64,000 nt of DNA from an uncultured Woeseia sp. Lineage in GTDB: Bacteria; Pseudomonadota; Gammaproteobacteria; Steroidobacterales; Woeseiaceae. The translations under genes were made by a program, and so were the position numbers. Each line of letters starts with the position of its first letter. Within the stretch, counting starts at the first letter, position 1. Location of the stretch: the NCBI GenBank assembly GCA_913031125.1, contig CAJWFK010000009.1:1-64000 (forward strand). Reading direction: 5' to 3'. Under the pieces are notes generated by a model, which saw only the letters and a program-made list of their open reading frames with translations, was not told the DNA's origin and did no database searches. Below, one piece after another: positions 35,303 through 45,033 of this stretch.

Positions 35303-36925
35303 TTAGAGATCCGAAGGTAGAATAATGCCGACTTCTCTGCGTTTTGTGTGCCATATGCTAATCAGTTCCGTATATATTTCCGGTTCTATGGCAGCTAGAT
35401 TCTCTGTTTCTCCGGGATCTGCTATCACGTCATATAGTTCGAATTGTTTTTCGTCGAACGGACCGAAGGTTGTCACTATTTTCCACCTATCCTTTCTCAA
35501 GAAAGCTCTGCCACGATGGGAAAGTATGGTCACATACTGACTGTCATGAACCGATTCGGATTCTCCAGATAAGAATTTAGACATGCTCTCGCCCAGCATG
35601 GGCATAACTGAATTATCATCCGGATAGGCGGCATCTGCCATTTCGAGGAAAGTCGGTGCGAGGTCCATGACGGTTGTGTAAGTTGCATCAATAACGTTGC
35701 TAGGGGACACACCGCGGCCAGCCATAATTAATGGTGCAACCATTCCACCTTGGTGTGTGTAACTTTTATATTTTTTAAAGGGTGCCGACCCTGCTTCTGC
35801 CCATTGCGGGCCATAAGATACAAAGGATTCTGCAGTACCCATTTTATGGTAGGCATTGTCGAATGTAGCTTGAGTATGCTCCATGAACTGATCATAGAGA
35901 ATGCCATTGTAGAAATCTTCGCCGGCGGCACCATTGTCTGACATGAAAATGATTAGAGTATTTTCATATAATTCTTTTTCTTTCAGGTATGTGAAGAGGC
36001 GGCCGATATGGTCATCAAGGTTATCAACCATCGCCGCATAGAGTTCCATTTTTCGAGATTCACGTTTTTTCTGATCAGCATTTAAATCTGCCCAGGGTAT
36101 GACCTCATCATTTCTTGGCGGTAATTTTGAATTAAGCGGGATAATTCCAGCCTCTTTTAACGAGTCTAGCCGTTGCTCACGCAGAACATCATAGCCGGAG
36201 TCATAATCCCCTTTATATAAATCGAGGTAATCGTCGGGGACCTGCAATGGCCAGTGCGGTGCTGTGTATGCCGCATAAGCAAAAAACGGCTTTCCATTCT
36301 GGCGATCTTTTTCAATAAATTCGATCAGGACATCAGTATAAAGTTTGGTTGAAAATTCGTTGTTTGGCCGTGTGATTATTTCCCCGTCTGCTATATATAT
36401 AGCCTCACGTGGAAGATAACTGCGAGAGTCGAAATGTGATCCGCCACCATCCCCTAAGACAAAGGACCTACTAAAGCCAGCTTGCGATGGACGATGTTCT
36501 CTTTTGGTACCTAGATGCCATTTCCCGGAAATATAAGTGTCATAGCCAACACCTTGTAGCAGTCGTGGGAATGGTATTACTCGGTCTGAGAGCCCGGCTT
36601 CATACCCTGTTACTGGCACACCCGCTAAGCCTTCTCTGTGCTGATTTGCAACACCTGCAACATGATTATTATTGCCGGTAAGGAGCATCGCTCGCGTAGG
36701 AGAACACAGAGGTGCTGTGTGGAATTGTGTAAATACAATACCTTCGGAGGCCAGTGTATCAATAGTTGGTGTTTCTATATCTCCGCCGTAGACGCCCAAA
36801 TCCGCGTAACCAAGATCATCAGCGACTATTAGTAAAATATTGGGTCGGTCACTTGTCGAAGCTGCAAGCAGAAAATCATTAAATAGCAACGAAAGGCAAA
36901 CACATAATGAAAAGCGTTTGGTCAT
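35303..36925 (-). CDS. Exported type I arylsulfatase
   Basis: 540-residue sulfatase with a signal peptide (1-22). Metal/active-site Asp pair D36-D37 in IVADDLGY, and formylglycine motif C74-S-P-T-R78 with the downstream LLTG, so it is a formylglycine enzyme. GKWHLG and SDNGA are further family blocks. Hydrolyses sulfate esters of aryl or polysaccharide substrates in the periplasm. It requires a formylglycine-generating enzyme; the FGE-like domain at 48624-51050 lacks the needed cysteines and cannot be assumed to do it. Confidence 0.93.
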   Translation of the reverse strand: MTKRFSLCVCLSLLFNDFLLAASTSDRPNILLIVADDLGYADLGVYGGDIETPTIDTLASEGIVFTQFHTAPLCSPTRAMLLTGNNNHVAGVANQHREGLAGVPVTGYEAGLSDRVIPFPRLLQGVGYDTYISGKWHLGTKREHRPSQAGFSRSFVLGDGGGSHFDSRSYLPREAIYIADGEIITRPNNEFSTKLYTDVLIEFIEKDRQNGKPFFAYAAYTAPHWPLQVPDDYLDLYKGDYDSGYDVLREQRLDSLKEAGIIPLNSKLPPRNDEVIPWADLNADQKKRESRKMELYAAMVDNLDDHIGRLFTYLKEKELYENTLIIFMSDNGAAGEDFYNGILYDQFMEHTQATFDNAYHKMGTAESFVSYGPQWAEAGSAPFKKYKSYTHQGGMVAPLIMAGRGVSPSNVIDATYTTVMDLAPTFLEMADAAYPDDNSVMPMLGESMSKFLSGESESVHDSQYVTILSHRGRAFLRKDRWKIVTTFGPFDEKQFELYDVIADPGETENLAAIEPEIYTELISIWHTKRREVGIILPSDL

Positions 36926-37159
36926 AAAAAAAGATAGAAGGAATCTTGATTAGCACACTGTACAGTATTTTTGCTAATACTCAGTAATCTTTCTTTAATT
37001 GAGTAAAAATTTGGACATTTTTAAAAAAATGCTACGGTCGGCTGGTGATCTTATGGTTCGTCTGTAATTTATAGAGACTGGATAAAAAATATTTCATAAT
37101 CAGATAAGCTTGGCCCGATTTAATTTAACTCGGAAATTAGCATAAAGAGACATATTGCA

Positions 37160-39097
37160 GTGGCGAGTAATCCAATTTTGTGGAAACCCAGTTTAGAGCG
37201 TTTGGAAAATAGCGCTATGCATAAATTTATGGTTTCTCTGGGATTCAATAGTTATTCAGACTTGCACCGCTGGTCCGTTCAAAATGTTGACGAATTTTGG
37301 TTGCGCATGGTTGATGTGGGTGGCATCCAGTTTACAAAAACAGCAGATTGCGTTTTAAACCAACCCGGCGACATGACCTCAGCGGTTTTTTTTGGTGGTG
37401 CTGAATTGAGTTTTCCCGAACACATTCTTCGTCATACTGGAAAACGTCCTGCAATCATTTTTAGAGGAGAAAACGGCAGTCGTCGTGAACTCAGCTTTGA
37501 TGAATTAGGTGAGCAAGTTTCGGCTATAGCAGAGGGACTGAGGGCTGTGGGCGTTAAGAAGGGTGATCGAGTCGCTGGTTTTATGCCAAATTGCCCAGAA
37601 ACGATTATTGCTATGTTAGCTGCAACAAGCCTCGGCGCTATCTGGTCATCCTGTTCTCCTGATTTTGGCATTAACGGGGTGGTTGATCGCTTTGGTCAGA
37701 TAACGCCAAAAATCCTTTTTACTGCTGATGGGTATATATATAACGGGAAAATTCACGATTCCCTTCAAAGGGTTCGGGAGTTGCTTGAACGCATTCCAAG
37801 TATCGAGAAAACGATTGTCGTTCCTTATAATGACAGCGGTCTAGGGGTGGCCAGCTTACGCGGCGGTATATTGTGGGACGATTTCGGAATACCTGAAACC
37901 AAATTGCACTGTGTGCCCACAGAATTTAACCATCCGCTCTACATCATGTATTCCTCTGGAACCACGGGAGTACCGAAATGTATCGTGCATGGTGCTGGTG
38001 GTACGTTAATTCAACATTTGAAGGAGCACATACTTCATTGCGATATTTCGCAAGAAGATCGAGTATTTTTCTTTACCACATGTGGCTGGATGATGTGGAA
38101 TTGGTTGGTTAGCGCACTAGCGGTTGGTGCCACGGTTTGTCTATATGATGGATCACCTTTTGCCCGGAAAGGTCGCGTTTTATGGGAGATGGCTGAGGAG
38201 GAGAAGCTCACTATCTTTGGTGGCGGTGCAAAATTTTTCTCAGCAACTCAAAAAGAAGGAATTCGTCCGGGTGATGAATTTGATTTGACAGAATTAAAGA
38301 CGGTCCTTTCGACAGGATCCGTATTGGCCCCTGAGACATTCGACTTTTTGTATGATGCGGTTTCGACAGATGTGCAGGTTGCATCAATCTCAGGTGGCAC
38401 AGATATTATTAGCTGCTTTGCCGGAGGAAACCCGATGTTGCCGGTTCGGCGCGGTGAACTACAATGTTTAGCCTTGGCTATGGATGTCCAGATATATAGC
38501 GATGAGGGTGAGCGGGTTACGAATGAGAATGGTGAACTGGTGTGCTGTAATGCTTTCCCATCGATGCCAATCGGATTTTGGAATGATCCGGAGAAAAGTA
38601 AATATCATGCAGCCTATTTTGAAAAGTTTCCGGGTGTTTGGGCGCATGGTGATTATGCGCAACTAACAACGGAATCGGGCATGATTATTTATGGACGTTC
38701 TGATGCAGTACTTAATCCTGGCGGTGTCCGTATTGGGACGTCGGAGATTTATCGGGAAGTAGAGAAACTTGAAGAGGTGATTGAAACTATTGCGATTGGC
38801 CAGGAATGGGACGGAGACGTTCGCGTAGTCCTGTTCGTTGTGATGCGTCATCAGATACCACTTGATATAAATATGAAAGACCGCATACGTGACATCATCC
38901 GCCAAAACACCACACCTAGGCACGTGCCGGCTAAAATCATAGCTGTACCAGAGATTCCTCGGACGATTAGTGGGAAAATCGTCGAGCTCGCTGTACGCAA
39001 TGTTGTTCATGGCGAGCCAGTTAGCAATACTGACGCGCTGGCTAACCCTGAGGCATTAAATCATTTCAAAGATATTGCTGAGTTAGCAGTAGGATAA
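37160..39097 (+). CDS. Acetoacetyl-CoA synthetase
   Basis: 645-residue ANL-family enzyme of normal length for acetoacetate-CoA ligases. N-terminal KPSLERLENSAMHKFM cap, phosphate loop YSSGTTGVPKC, CGWMMWN, and C-terminal TISGKIVELAV with the catalytic Lys. Activates acetoacetate from ketone bodies or PHB turnover. GTG start after a 234-bp divergent gap with the sulfatase in which I see only AT-rich sequence. The thioesterase-like gene follows by 5 bp. Confidence 0.92.
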   Translation: MASNPILWKPSLERLENSAMHKFMVSLGFNSYSDLHRWSVQNVDEFWLRMVDVGGIQFTKTADCVLNQPGDMTSAVFFGGAELSFPEHILRHTGKRPAIIFRGENGSRRELSFDELGEQVSAIAEGLRAVGVKKGDRVAGFMPNCPETIIAMLAATSLGAIWSSCSPDFGINGVVDRFGQITPKILFTADGYIYNGKIHDSLQRVRELLERIPSIEKTIVVPYNDSGLGVASLRGGILWDDFGIPETKLHCVPTEFNHPLYIMYSSGTTGVPKCIVHGAGGTLIQHLKEHILHCDISQEDRVFFFTTCGWMMWNWLVSALAVGATVCLYDGSPFARKGRVLWEMAEEEKLTIFGGGAKFFSATQKEGIRPGDEFDLTELKTVLSTGSVLAPETFDFLYDAVSTDVQVASISGGTDIISCFAGGNPMLPVRRGELQCLALAMDVQIYSDEGERVTNENGELVCCNAFPSMPIGFWNDPEKSKYHAAYFEKFPGVWAHGDYAQLTTESGMIIYGRSDAVLNPGGVRIGTSEIYREVEKLEEVIETIAIGQEWDGDVRVVLFVVMRHQIPLDINMKDRIRDIIRQNTTPRHVPAKIIAVPEIPRTISGKIVELAVRNVVHGEPVSNTDALANPEALNHFKDIAELAVG

Positions 39098-39102
39098 GAA
39101 CC

Positions 39103-39594
39103 ATGGAAACTATTGGTACACGAGTGGGAGAAGGAATAGTCCTGTCCGATTGGATCGATATCAATCAGCATATGAATGTTGCTTATTATGTGCTTGCTTT
39201 CGATTTGGCGATTGATGACTTATGGGCGACATTCGGAATTAGTGAAGATTATATTGAGAAGACTAGAAGCTCGACCTTCGGTGTAGAGTGCCACGTTAGC
39301 TATTTGCAGGAATTACACCAGGACGATAAGTACATTGTCACACAACAGATTCTGGCGTATGACGAAAAGCGTATTCACCATTTCCAACGTCTTTATCATG
39401 CTGAAAAATATTTTCTTTCAGCAACTGCCGAGTGGATGAATTTGCATGTTGACCTTGACGCACGGCGGGTAACTCCGTGGCCTTCAGAAATTCTGGAGCG
39501 CATTGGTGAGTTTTGTGATGCTCAAGCTGGGCAAATAAAGCCTGCCGAAGTGGGTAGGCAGATGATGATCCGACGACCGATTTACCAATTGTAA
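39103..39594 (+). CDS. Hotdog-fold acyl-CoA thioesterase
   Basis: 163-residue single-hotdog protein with the motif [11 protein letters not shown] near residue 19, whose Asp and His are typical of the 4HBT/acyl-CoA thioesterase group (including betainyl-CoA-type thioesterases). Likely hydrolyses a small CoA ester. Paired with acetoacetyl-CoA synthetase in one transcript. Confidence 0.8.
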   Translation: METIGTRVGEGIVLSDWIDINQHMNVAYYVLAFDLAIDDLWATFGISEDYIEKTRSSTFGVECHVSYLQELHQDDKYIVTQQILAYDEKRIHHFQRLYHAEKYFLSATAEWMNLHVDLDARRVTPWPSEILERIGEFCDAQAGQIKPAEVGRQMMIRRPIYQL

Positions 39595-39607
39595 TGGGGC
39601 TAGGCTT

Positions 39608-41089
39608 TTGGATACTGATAAAAGTTACATAATTGCAATCGATCAAGGCACTAGTAGCAGTCGTGCAGTGGTATACGAGAAAACCGGACACATGGTGTCG
39701 AGTGCCCAGCAAGAGTTTCCTCAAAGGTACCCTAAACCCGGTTGGGTCGAGCACGATCCGGAAGCTATTTGGGAATCTGTTATTTCGGTCACTCGTCGCG
39801 CAATCGAGAAGGCCGGAGAAATTGATTTCGCTGCTATTGGCATTACGAATCAGCGGGAAACTACATTAATTTGGGATCGTGGAACCGGGCAATGTGTTTA
39901 TAAGGCAATCGTTTGGCAGGATCGCCGTACCGCAGATTTCTGCGAGCAGCTGAAGAATCAAAACGAAGAACAAGACGTGATTGACAAAACAGGACTCCGT
40001 CTAGATCCATATTTTTCAGCTACAAAGATTGCCTGGATTTTGGATAACATCGACGGGGTCCGACAACGTGCAGAAGCGGGAGAATTAGCATTTGGCACGG
40101 TCGATTCTTTTATCCTATGGCGATTGACTGGCGGTAAAGTGCACGCTACGGATGCGACCAATGCGTCAAGAACAGCGCTGTTTAATATCCATACTCAACG
40201 GTGGGACCCTCAGCTACTCAAGCTTTTTAATATTCCAGAGAGCCTTTTACCGGAAGTCAAAGATTCCGCATCCGATTATGGTGTCACTGACGCATCTGTT
40301 ATTGGATCCTCAATTCCCATCTGTGGTATGGCGGGCGATCAGCAGGCCGCGCTTATAGGCCAGGCAGGTTTTTCCCCCGGAATGACTAAAAGTACTTACG
40401 GGACCGGTTGTTTTGTTATTTCAAATACCGGAGCGGAGGCTCTTAAGTCGAAAAACAATCTGCTTACTACCGTCGCATATCGGTTGGACGGCAGCACTAC
40501 TTACGGTATTGAAGGTAGTATCTTTGTTGCCGGCGCTGCATTGCAGTGGTTGCGTGATGAGCTAAAGATTATTAATGCGGCTCCGGAGTCTGAAAAAATA
40601 GCCGAATCCACGGGTATTGTAGATCATCTGCATGTCGTCCCTGCGTTTGCAGGACTTGGGGCACCGTACTGGGATCCGAAAGCTCGTGCAGCAATTCTCG
40701 GGTTGTCGCGTGACTCTGGTATAAACGAAATAGTTACAGCGACGCTACAAGCAGTAGCGTTCCAGACATGCGATTTATTCGCGGCCATGGCTGAAGATGG
40801 TATTGTGCCGAGCGTGATACGCGTTGATGGTGGTATGGTCGCTAACGACTGGTTTCTTACATTCTTAGCTGACATTTTGGGCTTGCCAGTAGAGCGACCG
40901 ACAAGTCTGGAATCGACAGCACTTGGTGCGGCTTACCTTGCTGGTTTGCAGAGCGGTGTTTTTGCTTCTATTGACGAAATTTCCGCCCTCTGGTCTAGCG
41001 AGACTACTTTTGAGCCGTGTATGCCGGCGTCCAAAAGGGATGCTCTCTATGTTGGATGGAAAGGAGCTGTTGCTAAGGTGCTTAGCTAA
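39608..41089 (+). CDS. glpK: Glycerol kinase
   Basis: 493-residue FGGY carbohydrate kinase. [11 protein letters not shown] near the N-terminus is the phosphate-1 loop; [16 protein letters not shown] and [10 protein letters not shown] are glycerol-kinase blocks. Makes glycerol 3-phosphate. TTG start at 39608, 13 bp after the thioesterase stop. No glpF or glpD is adjacent. Its last four bases overlap the convergent dgkA gene. Confidence 0.95.
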   Translation: MDTDKSYIIAIDQGTSSSRAVVYEKTGHMVSSAQQEFPQRYPKPGWVEHDPEAIWESVISVTRRAIEKAGEIDFAAIGITNQRETTLIWDRGTGQCVYKAIVWQDRRTADFCEQLKNQNEEQDVIDKTGLRLDPYFSATKIAWILDNIDGVRQRAEAGELAFGTVDSFILWRLTGGKVHATDATNASRTALFNIHTQRWDPQLLKLFNIPESLLPEVKDSASDYGVTDASVIGSSIPICGMAGDQQAALIGQAGFSPGMTKSTYGTGCFVISNTGAEALKSKNNLLTTVAYRLDGSTTYGIEGSIFVAGAALQWLRDELKIINAAPESEKIAESTGIVDHLHVVPAFAGLGAPYWDPKARAAILGLSRDSGINEIVTATLQAVAFQTCDLFAAMAEDGIVPSVIRVDGGMVANDWFLTFLADILGLPVERPTSLESTALGAAYLAGLQSGVFASIDEISALWSSETTFEPCMPASKRDALYVGWKGAVAKVLS

Positions 41090-41463
41090 CCAAGAAAAAT
41101 GTTCTTGTAGGCGATTGTTGACCATACGCTTACGACGACTACGAGGCTTAAAAAAACTGCTGCGGCACCCATGTCCTTTGCGCCCCCTGCCAATTTGTGT
41201 TGCTCATCACTAATTCTATCTACGGTGGCTTCAACAGCAGAATTTAATAACTCAACGATAAGTACTAGGAGGAGCGATAGGACCAGCATTAGTTTCTCTA
41301 AATAGTTATCACCCAGCCAGATTGCAAGTGGCAATAAAATAACTATGAGCGCTATTTCTTGCCTGAATGCGGATTCGTGGCGCCATGCATAGTACAGTCC
41401 TTGCGCGGAACAGTGTGTAGCAAGGATAATTCTTTTAATTCCCGTGTTACCTGGCTTGCCCAT
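41086..41463 (-). CDS. dgkA: Diacylglycerol kinase
   Basis: 125-residue inner-membrane DgkA with three helices; the signature [13 protein letters not shown] and the following [10 protein letters not shown] are complete. Recycles diacylglycerol from envelope glycan synthesis into phosphatidic acid. Tail-to-tail 4-bp overlap with glpK. Confidence 0.95.
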   Translation of the reverse strand: MGKPGNTGIKRIILATHCSAQGLYYAWRHESAFRQEIALIVILLPLAIWLGDNYLEKLMLVLSLLLVLIVELLNSAVEATVDRISDEQHKLAGGAKDMGAAAVFLSLVVVVSVWSTIAYKNIFLG

Positions 41464-41590
41464 GCCCTTTCTCCCCCTGAGGTCAGACTATCTGTGTAAC
41501 AAGCGATGCGCTGATTTTTATAGCGGATCAAAATTGGTGAGTATTATTTTACATCGCTTTTACAACGGTGCAGTGACAGCGCGTTCGATT

Positions 41591-42937
41591 TCAGTCCACA
41601 ATGGGTAATGAGATCGTTACCACTAGACCGGCCCTATCACGATTACGAGCTTCAATATGTCCAGTATGAAGTGTGATGGCTCGATGAGCTATCGCCAGCC
41701 CTAAGCCCGCGCCGCCATTGGCATCAGCTTCAGTAGATTGTCGTGTGCGAAAAAAAGGTTCAAAAAGGCGCTCTAAATCTTGGGATGGGACACCTGGCCC
41801 ATCATCTATAATTTCGATTTGTGCGTCCGTTGAGTTCACCGAAGTCCTTATTATTACTTTACTATCAGTAGGACTATGCTTCACGGCATTACGCACAATA
41901 TTCTCCACAGCACCTAACATCGCGCCTCTGAAGCCCATTATACTTGCATTAATAGTACTTGATTTGACTACAACTCGGTCTTGTTTCCATTCGAAATTCA
42001 CGTTCTCAGCAACCTCGCTAACGATGTCGTCCAAATCGATTTCTTCTGGATTGATCTGTGAGTCTGCTTCTAATTTTGTATAACTAAGAATTTGCCCAAT
42101 CAGTGAATCAAGCCTTTCGGCCTCCTGATCTAATCTATCGAATTCTGTCATTTCACCAGTTTTTCGTCTGGCTAGTTCTACGGCAACACGCATACGTGCG
42201 AGTGGTGATCTAAGTTCATGTGAGATATTTCCTAACAACTCAATCATTTGTATTGCAGCACGTTCGAGTTTGTCAGCCATAGCGTCGAAATCCCTGCCTA
42301 GCATGCCAAGTTCGTCACGCCGTTTGCCAACAGATTTTTCGACACGGGCATCAAGGTTCCCTTCAGCTAATGAAAGGGTGGCATATCGTAATTTACGAAC
42401 CGGACGGCTGAATGCAGAGGCGAGCCCGTAGGAGACCGACCCACTAATTAATACCGCAAAAATTAGCAGAAGAACACGGATGTCCTGGTTTGCCCAGAAT
42501 GCCTCTGGGGAGACAAGGAACGTAAATACTTCTCCACTTGGTGCTTGTAATTGGGGCAGGAAAAGGGAAAGTCTATTGTTCTGTATTTCTTTGGTATTAG
42601 ATCGACGCAGTTCATCGGCTCGACCACCCAATCGTTGGTATATTCTTTCGAGGGTGAATGGAATACGTCTTCCTGATATATCTTTACCCTGATCATCAAG
42701 AATAAAGATCATCACTCCGTCATCCCTTGGCGTTCCATCTCGCCATTTAAGTAATGCTGCGCGTCCACCAGTCTCCAGTGCCTTTGCTGCTATTTTCATG
42801 GAGTCGCCAACTTCAAAGTCTTCAATGGTTTTCTGTAGTTGCTCTCCATACAGAAAACCAATAAGAGCTGCGGCCCCAATCATTAGTGCGATCACTAGAA
42901 AGAAAGACAGAAAAAATTTTAGGAACAGACTTCTCAT
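41591..42937 (-). CDS. cpxA: Sensor histidine kinase, CpxA-like
   Basis: 448-residue kinase: helix 1 at 7-28, periplasmic sensor ~30-150, helix 2 ~153-172, HAMP, then the phosphoacceptor H240 in NISHELRSPLARM, N-box NAVKHS and G-boxes DDGPGV and GGAGLGLAI. The DHp sequence resembles CpxA. Cpx systems watch envelope protein folding and adhesion. Downstream of and probably co-transcribed with the regulator gene (10 bp apart). Confidence 0.82.
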   Translation of the reverse strand: MRSLFLKFFLSFFLVIALMIGAAALIGFLYGEQLQKTIEDFEVGDSMKIAAKALETGGRAALLKWRDGTPRDDGVMIFILDDQGKDISGRRIPFTLERIYQRLGGRADELRRSNTKEIQNNRLSLFLPQLQAPSGEVFTFLVSPEAFWANQDIRVLLLIFAVLISGSVSYGLASAFSRPVRKLRYATLSLAEGNLDARVEKSVGKRRDELGMLGRDFDAMADKLERAAIQMIELLGNISHELRSPLARMRVAVELARRKTGEMTEFDRLDQEAERLDSLIGQILSYTKLEADSQINPEEIDLDDIVSEVAENVNFEWKQDRVVVKSSTINASIMGFRGAMLGAVENIVRNAVKHSPTDSKVIIRTSVNSTDAQIEIIDDGPGVPSQDLERLFEPFFRTRQSTEADANGGAGLGLAIAHRAITLHTGHIEARNRDRAGLVVTISLPIVD

Positions 42938-42947
42938 GGCTATATTG

Positions 42948-43649
42948 TTAGGTTCCCGGAACCAACAGGTAACCTATACCTCTCTGATTCTGGATCGTCT
43001 CATTTTGGTTCCCGCCTTTTTCGAGTTTGCCTCGCAGGTTACTTATGTGAGTATCAACGCTCCGATCATAGGGTAGAAGGCGGCGGCCTAAAGCACGTTC
43101 ACTTAGGTATTCTTTGTTAACTACTTTTCCAGGCGTTTCTAACAAACATTTTAGAATTTCGTACTCTGTTCCGGTTAATCGCAGTTCATTGTTACTGACC
43201 ATTGCCTTGCGAGTGCGGGTATCAAGAGTAATTTGGCCGAGTTCAAGTACTTTGTCTTCTTCTGGCTGTTGTTGGGATCTCCTTAAAATCGCCTTGATTC
43301 TTGCGATAAGTTCGCGAGGGTTAAAGGGTTTTGGTAAGTAGTCATCGGCGCCAAACTCAAGGCCAATAATTCTATCGACATCATCGCCACGTGCCGTTAG
43401 CATGATTACGGGCACATTGCTTGTTTGCCGGATGCTTTTCAGTACATCCAGGCCACTCATCCCAGGCATCATGATGTCGAGAATTAGCAGATCAAAATTG
43501 TTAGCTTTAAAGGCGATTAGTCCGCTTTCCCCGCTATTGGCCACAGTAACTTTTAGGTGGTCACCGGCCAGATAATCGGAAACCATTGCCCCAAGGTCTC
43601 GATCATCATCAATCATTAATATATCTGCAGTTGTGCGGCCGTTATCCAT
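42948..43649 (-). CDS. cpxR: OmpR/PhoB-family response regulator, CpxR-like
   Basis: 233-residue regulator. Receiver with acidic pocket D14-D16 and phosphoacceptor D58 in LLILDIMMPGM, Lys in LPKPF; winged-helix output with TGTEYEILKCLLE and a DRSVDTHISNLRGKLEK recognition stretch typical of CpxR. Start set at ATG 43649; a longer frame to 43790 has no family similarity. Divergent from the stator-like cluster across 378 bp, so it may control it (inference). Confidence 0.82.
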   Translation of the reverse strand: MDNGRTTADILMIDDDRDLGAMVSDYLAGDHLKVTVANSGESGLIAFKANNFDLLILDIMMPGMSGLDVLKSIRQTSNVPVIMLTARGDDVDRIIGLEFGADDYLPKPFNPRELIARIKAILRRSQQQPEEDKVLELGQITLDTRTRKAMVSNNELRLTGTEYEILKCLLETPGKVVNKEYLSERALGRRLLPYDRSVDTHISNLRGKLEKGGNQNETIQNQRGIGYLLVPGT

Positions 43650-44027
43650 CTCGTCAACTTTGATGCTACTTAGCCCCCTGAATAATCTGCTATAAATAGT
43701 CTGAGTAGTGTAACGCCACAATTTTAACACTTGACAATTCTTGGCAATATCCGTGCTTGGCCTAGCGCTTGTTTCAGTGTGAGTAGGCAATAAATATTTG
43801 TGCTACCAGTAGTCATCTTTTCACGTTTTTAAACGTTAAAACCAGTATGTAAATTGATTGCGTATGAGGACTGTGAGTATTATGGTCTTAGTTAACTTTA
43901 AGGTTTAATTAATAAATTAATAAATTACTAGAGAATAGCTATTTAACCTTATGAAAAAAAAGTAATAAGTAAATTTAATATAGTCGAGAATTAATTGGGT
44001 TAGATATTTATTAAGGGCAGTAAAACG
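43650..44027. other. Divergent intergenic region, AT-rich
   Basis: 378 bp without a gene between the response regulator (leftward) and the glycine-rich lipoprotein gene (rightward). A run TTAATTAATAAATTAATAAATTA covers 43905-43927. TTGGCAATATCCGTGCTT at 43741-43758 has the GG-N10-GC spacing of a sigma-54 promoter but matches the rest only partly. No convincing CpxR box (GTAAA repeat with 5-base spacing) was found. Promoters for both directions must lie here. Confidence 0.5.
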
Positions 44028-45005
44028 ATGAATTCAATCAGCCGACAGGCCATAGTTATACGTAAGTCTATTAATGTTTTCTTGGCATTGCTGGTTTTAT
44101 TTGTGCTGGGTGCATGTGCTGTTAGTTACACTGGCTCCACTGGCATGAGTGGTGGCGGGATGAGCATTCCTGGCGGTGGTTCTTCTGGCGGTGGTTCTTC
44201 TGGCGGTGGTTCTTCTGGCGGTGGTTCTTCCGGTGGAGGCATGTCCGGTGGAGGCATGTCCGGTGGAGGCATGTCCGGTGGTGGTTCTTCCGGTGGTGGT
44301 TCTTCCGGGGGTGGCATGTCCGGTGGTGGTTCTTCCGGTGGTGGTTCTTCCGGTGGTGGTTCTTCCGGTGGTGGCATGTCCGGTGGTGGTTCTGGCGGTA
44401 ATGGTGGCGGACAGATTCGTGGTGTCAGTGGAGCCGTGCCAGGTATGGGTGGAATAGGTGATGTCGGTGCCGACGGCATGGGGGGTAATCCAGGCAATAT
44501 GGACTGCGAGCCGGGTGGAACTGGCGGTTGGGGTGGCCCTGACGAGGAATGCGAAGGTGGTATAGGACAATATCCCTCGGAAAGTCAGGCTGAACGCAGA
44601 GAGCGTCTTGAAGGCGAACTAGATAAGTCAGTTGGGGACTTTGATGAGGTTATTGCCGATGAGCAACGAGAGATTTCCACTGTTGGCAGAAATACTGAAG
44701 GATTTGGTGGGGGTCAGGGCGGAGCTGGCAGCGGACAAGTTGGACTTGGCAAACAGGCAGGTGGGGGTAGTGGTGTAGCTGGCGGTACTGGTGCGATTGA
44801 GGGCCCGCAGGAGGATAGAGAAGCGTCAGTCGGAGGACTGACCGAAGAGGAAATAAAGGCGCGTACACCCGACGACATCCCAGATCTGGTTAGTGAAGAT
44901 ATTGTTTCTAGGCAGCTCCGCGAAGCGGCGCTTTCCGAGGAAGACCCAGTTCTCCGGGAGAGATTATGGCAGGAATACAGGATGTATAACGACTTGGGTG
45001 AATAG
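44028..45005 (+). CDS. Glycine-rich repeat lipoprotein, unknown function
   Basis: 325 residues. Hydrophobic signal ending in lipobox VLGAC with Cys30. Residues ~47-125 are tandem pentapeptides SGGGS or SGGGM, then Gly-rich spacer to ~185 containing two isolated Cys, then a charged, helical C-terminal part (~190-325) that is the only likely folded region. A flexible Gly/Ser/Met linker of this kind could span periplasm or peptidoglycan from a lipid anchor. First gene of the 12.5-kb cluster. Not related to anything I can name. Confidence 0.75.
   Translation: MNSISRQAIVIRKSINVFLALLVLFVLGACAVSYTGSTGMSGGGMSIPGGGSSGGGSSGGGSSGGGSSGGGMSGGGMSGGGMSGGGSSGGGSSGGGMSGGGSSGGGSSGGGSSGGGMSGGGSGGNGGGQIRGVSGAVPGMGGIGDVGADGMGGNPGNMDCEPGGTGGWGGPDEECEGGIGQYPSESQAERRERLEGELDKSVGDFDEVIADEQREISTVGRNTEGFGGGQGGAGSGQVGLGKQAGGGSGVAGGTGAIEGPQEDREASVGGLTEEEIKARTPDDIPDLVSEDIVSRQLREAALSEEDPVLRERLWQEYRMYNDLGE
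44172..44396 (+). repeat. Tandem 15-bp minisatellite coding SGGGS/SGGGM
   Basis: Fourteen exact-length 15-bp units from 44172 to 44381 plus a partial unit. Two unit types alternate in blocks: GGYGGTGGTTCTTCY and GGTGGAGGCATGTCC. Blocks of near-identical copies (four, then three, and so on) suggest recent slippage or unequal crossover, so copy number may vary between strains while keeping frame. Confidence 0.93.
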
Positions 45006-45033
45006 GCAAAAGGCAGTACATACTTGAGTAATT

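Noticed and set aside
43962-43973. CpxR box in the divergent promoter region
   Set aside because: The GTAAT and GTAAA half-sites are only two bases apart instead of about five, in an A-rich tract.
44097-44570. Minus-strand Pro-rich and Thr-rich open frames opposite the glycine-rich gene
   Set aside because: They are by-products of the 15-bp repeat read in reverse; no ribosome site, signal or family similarity.
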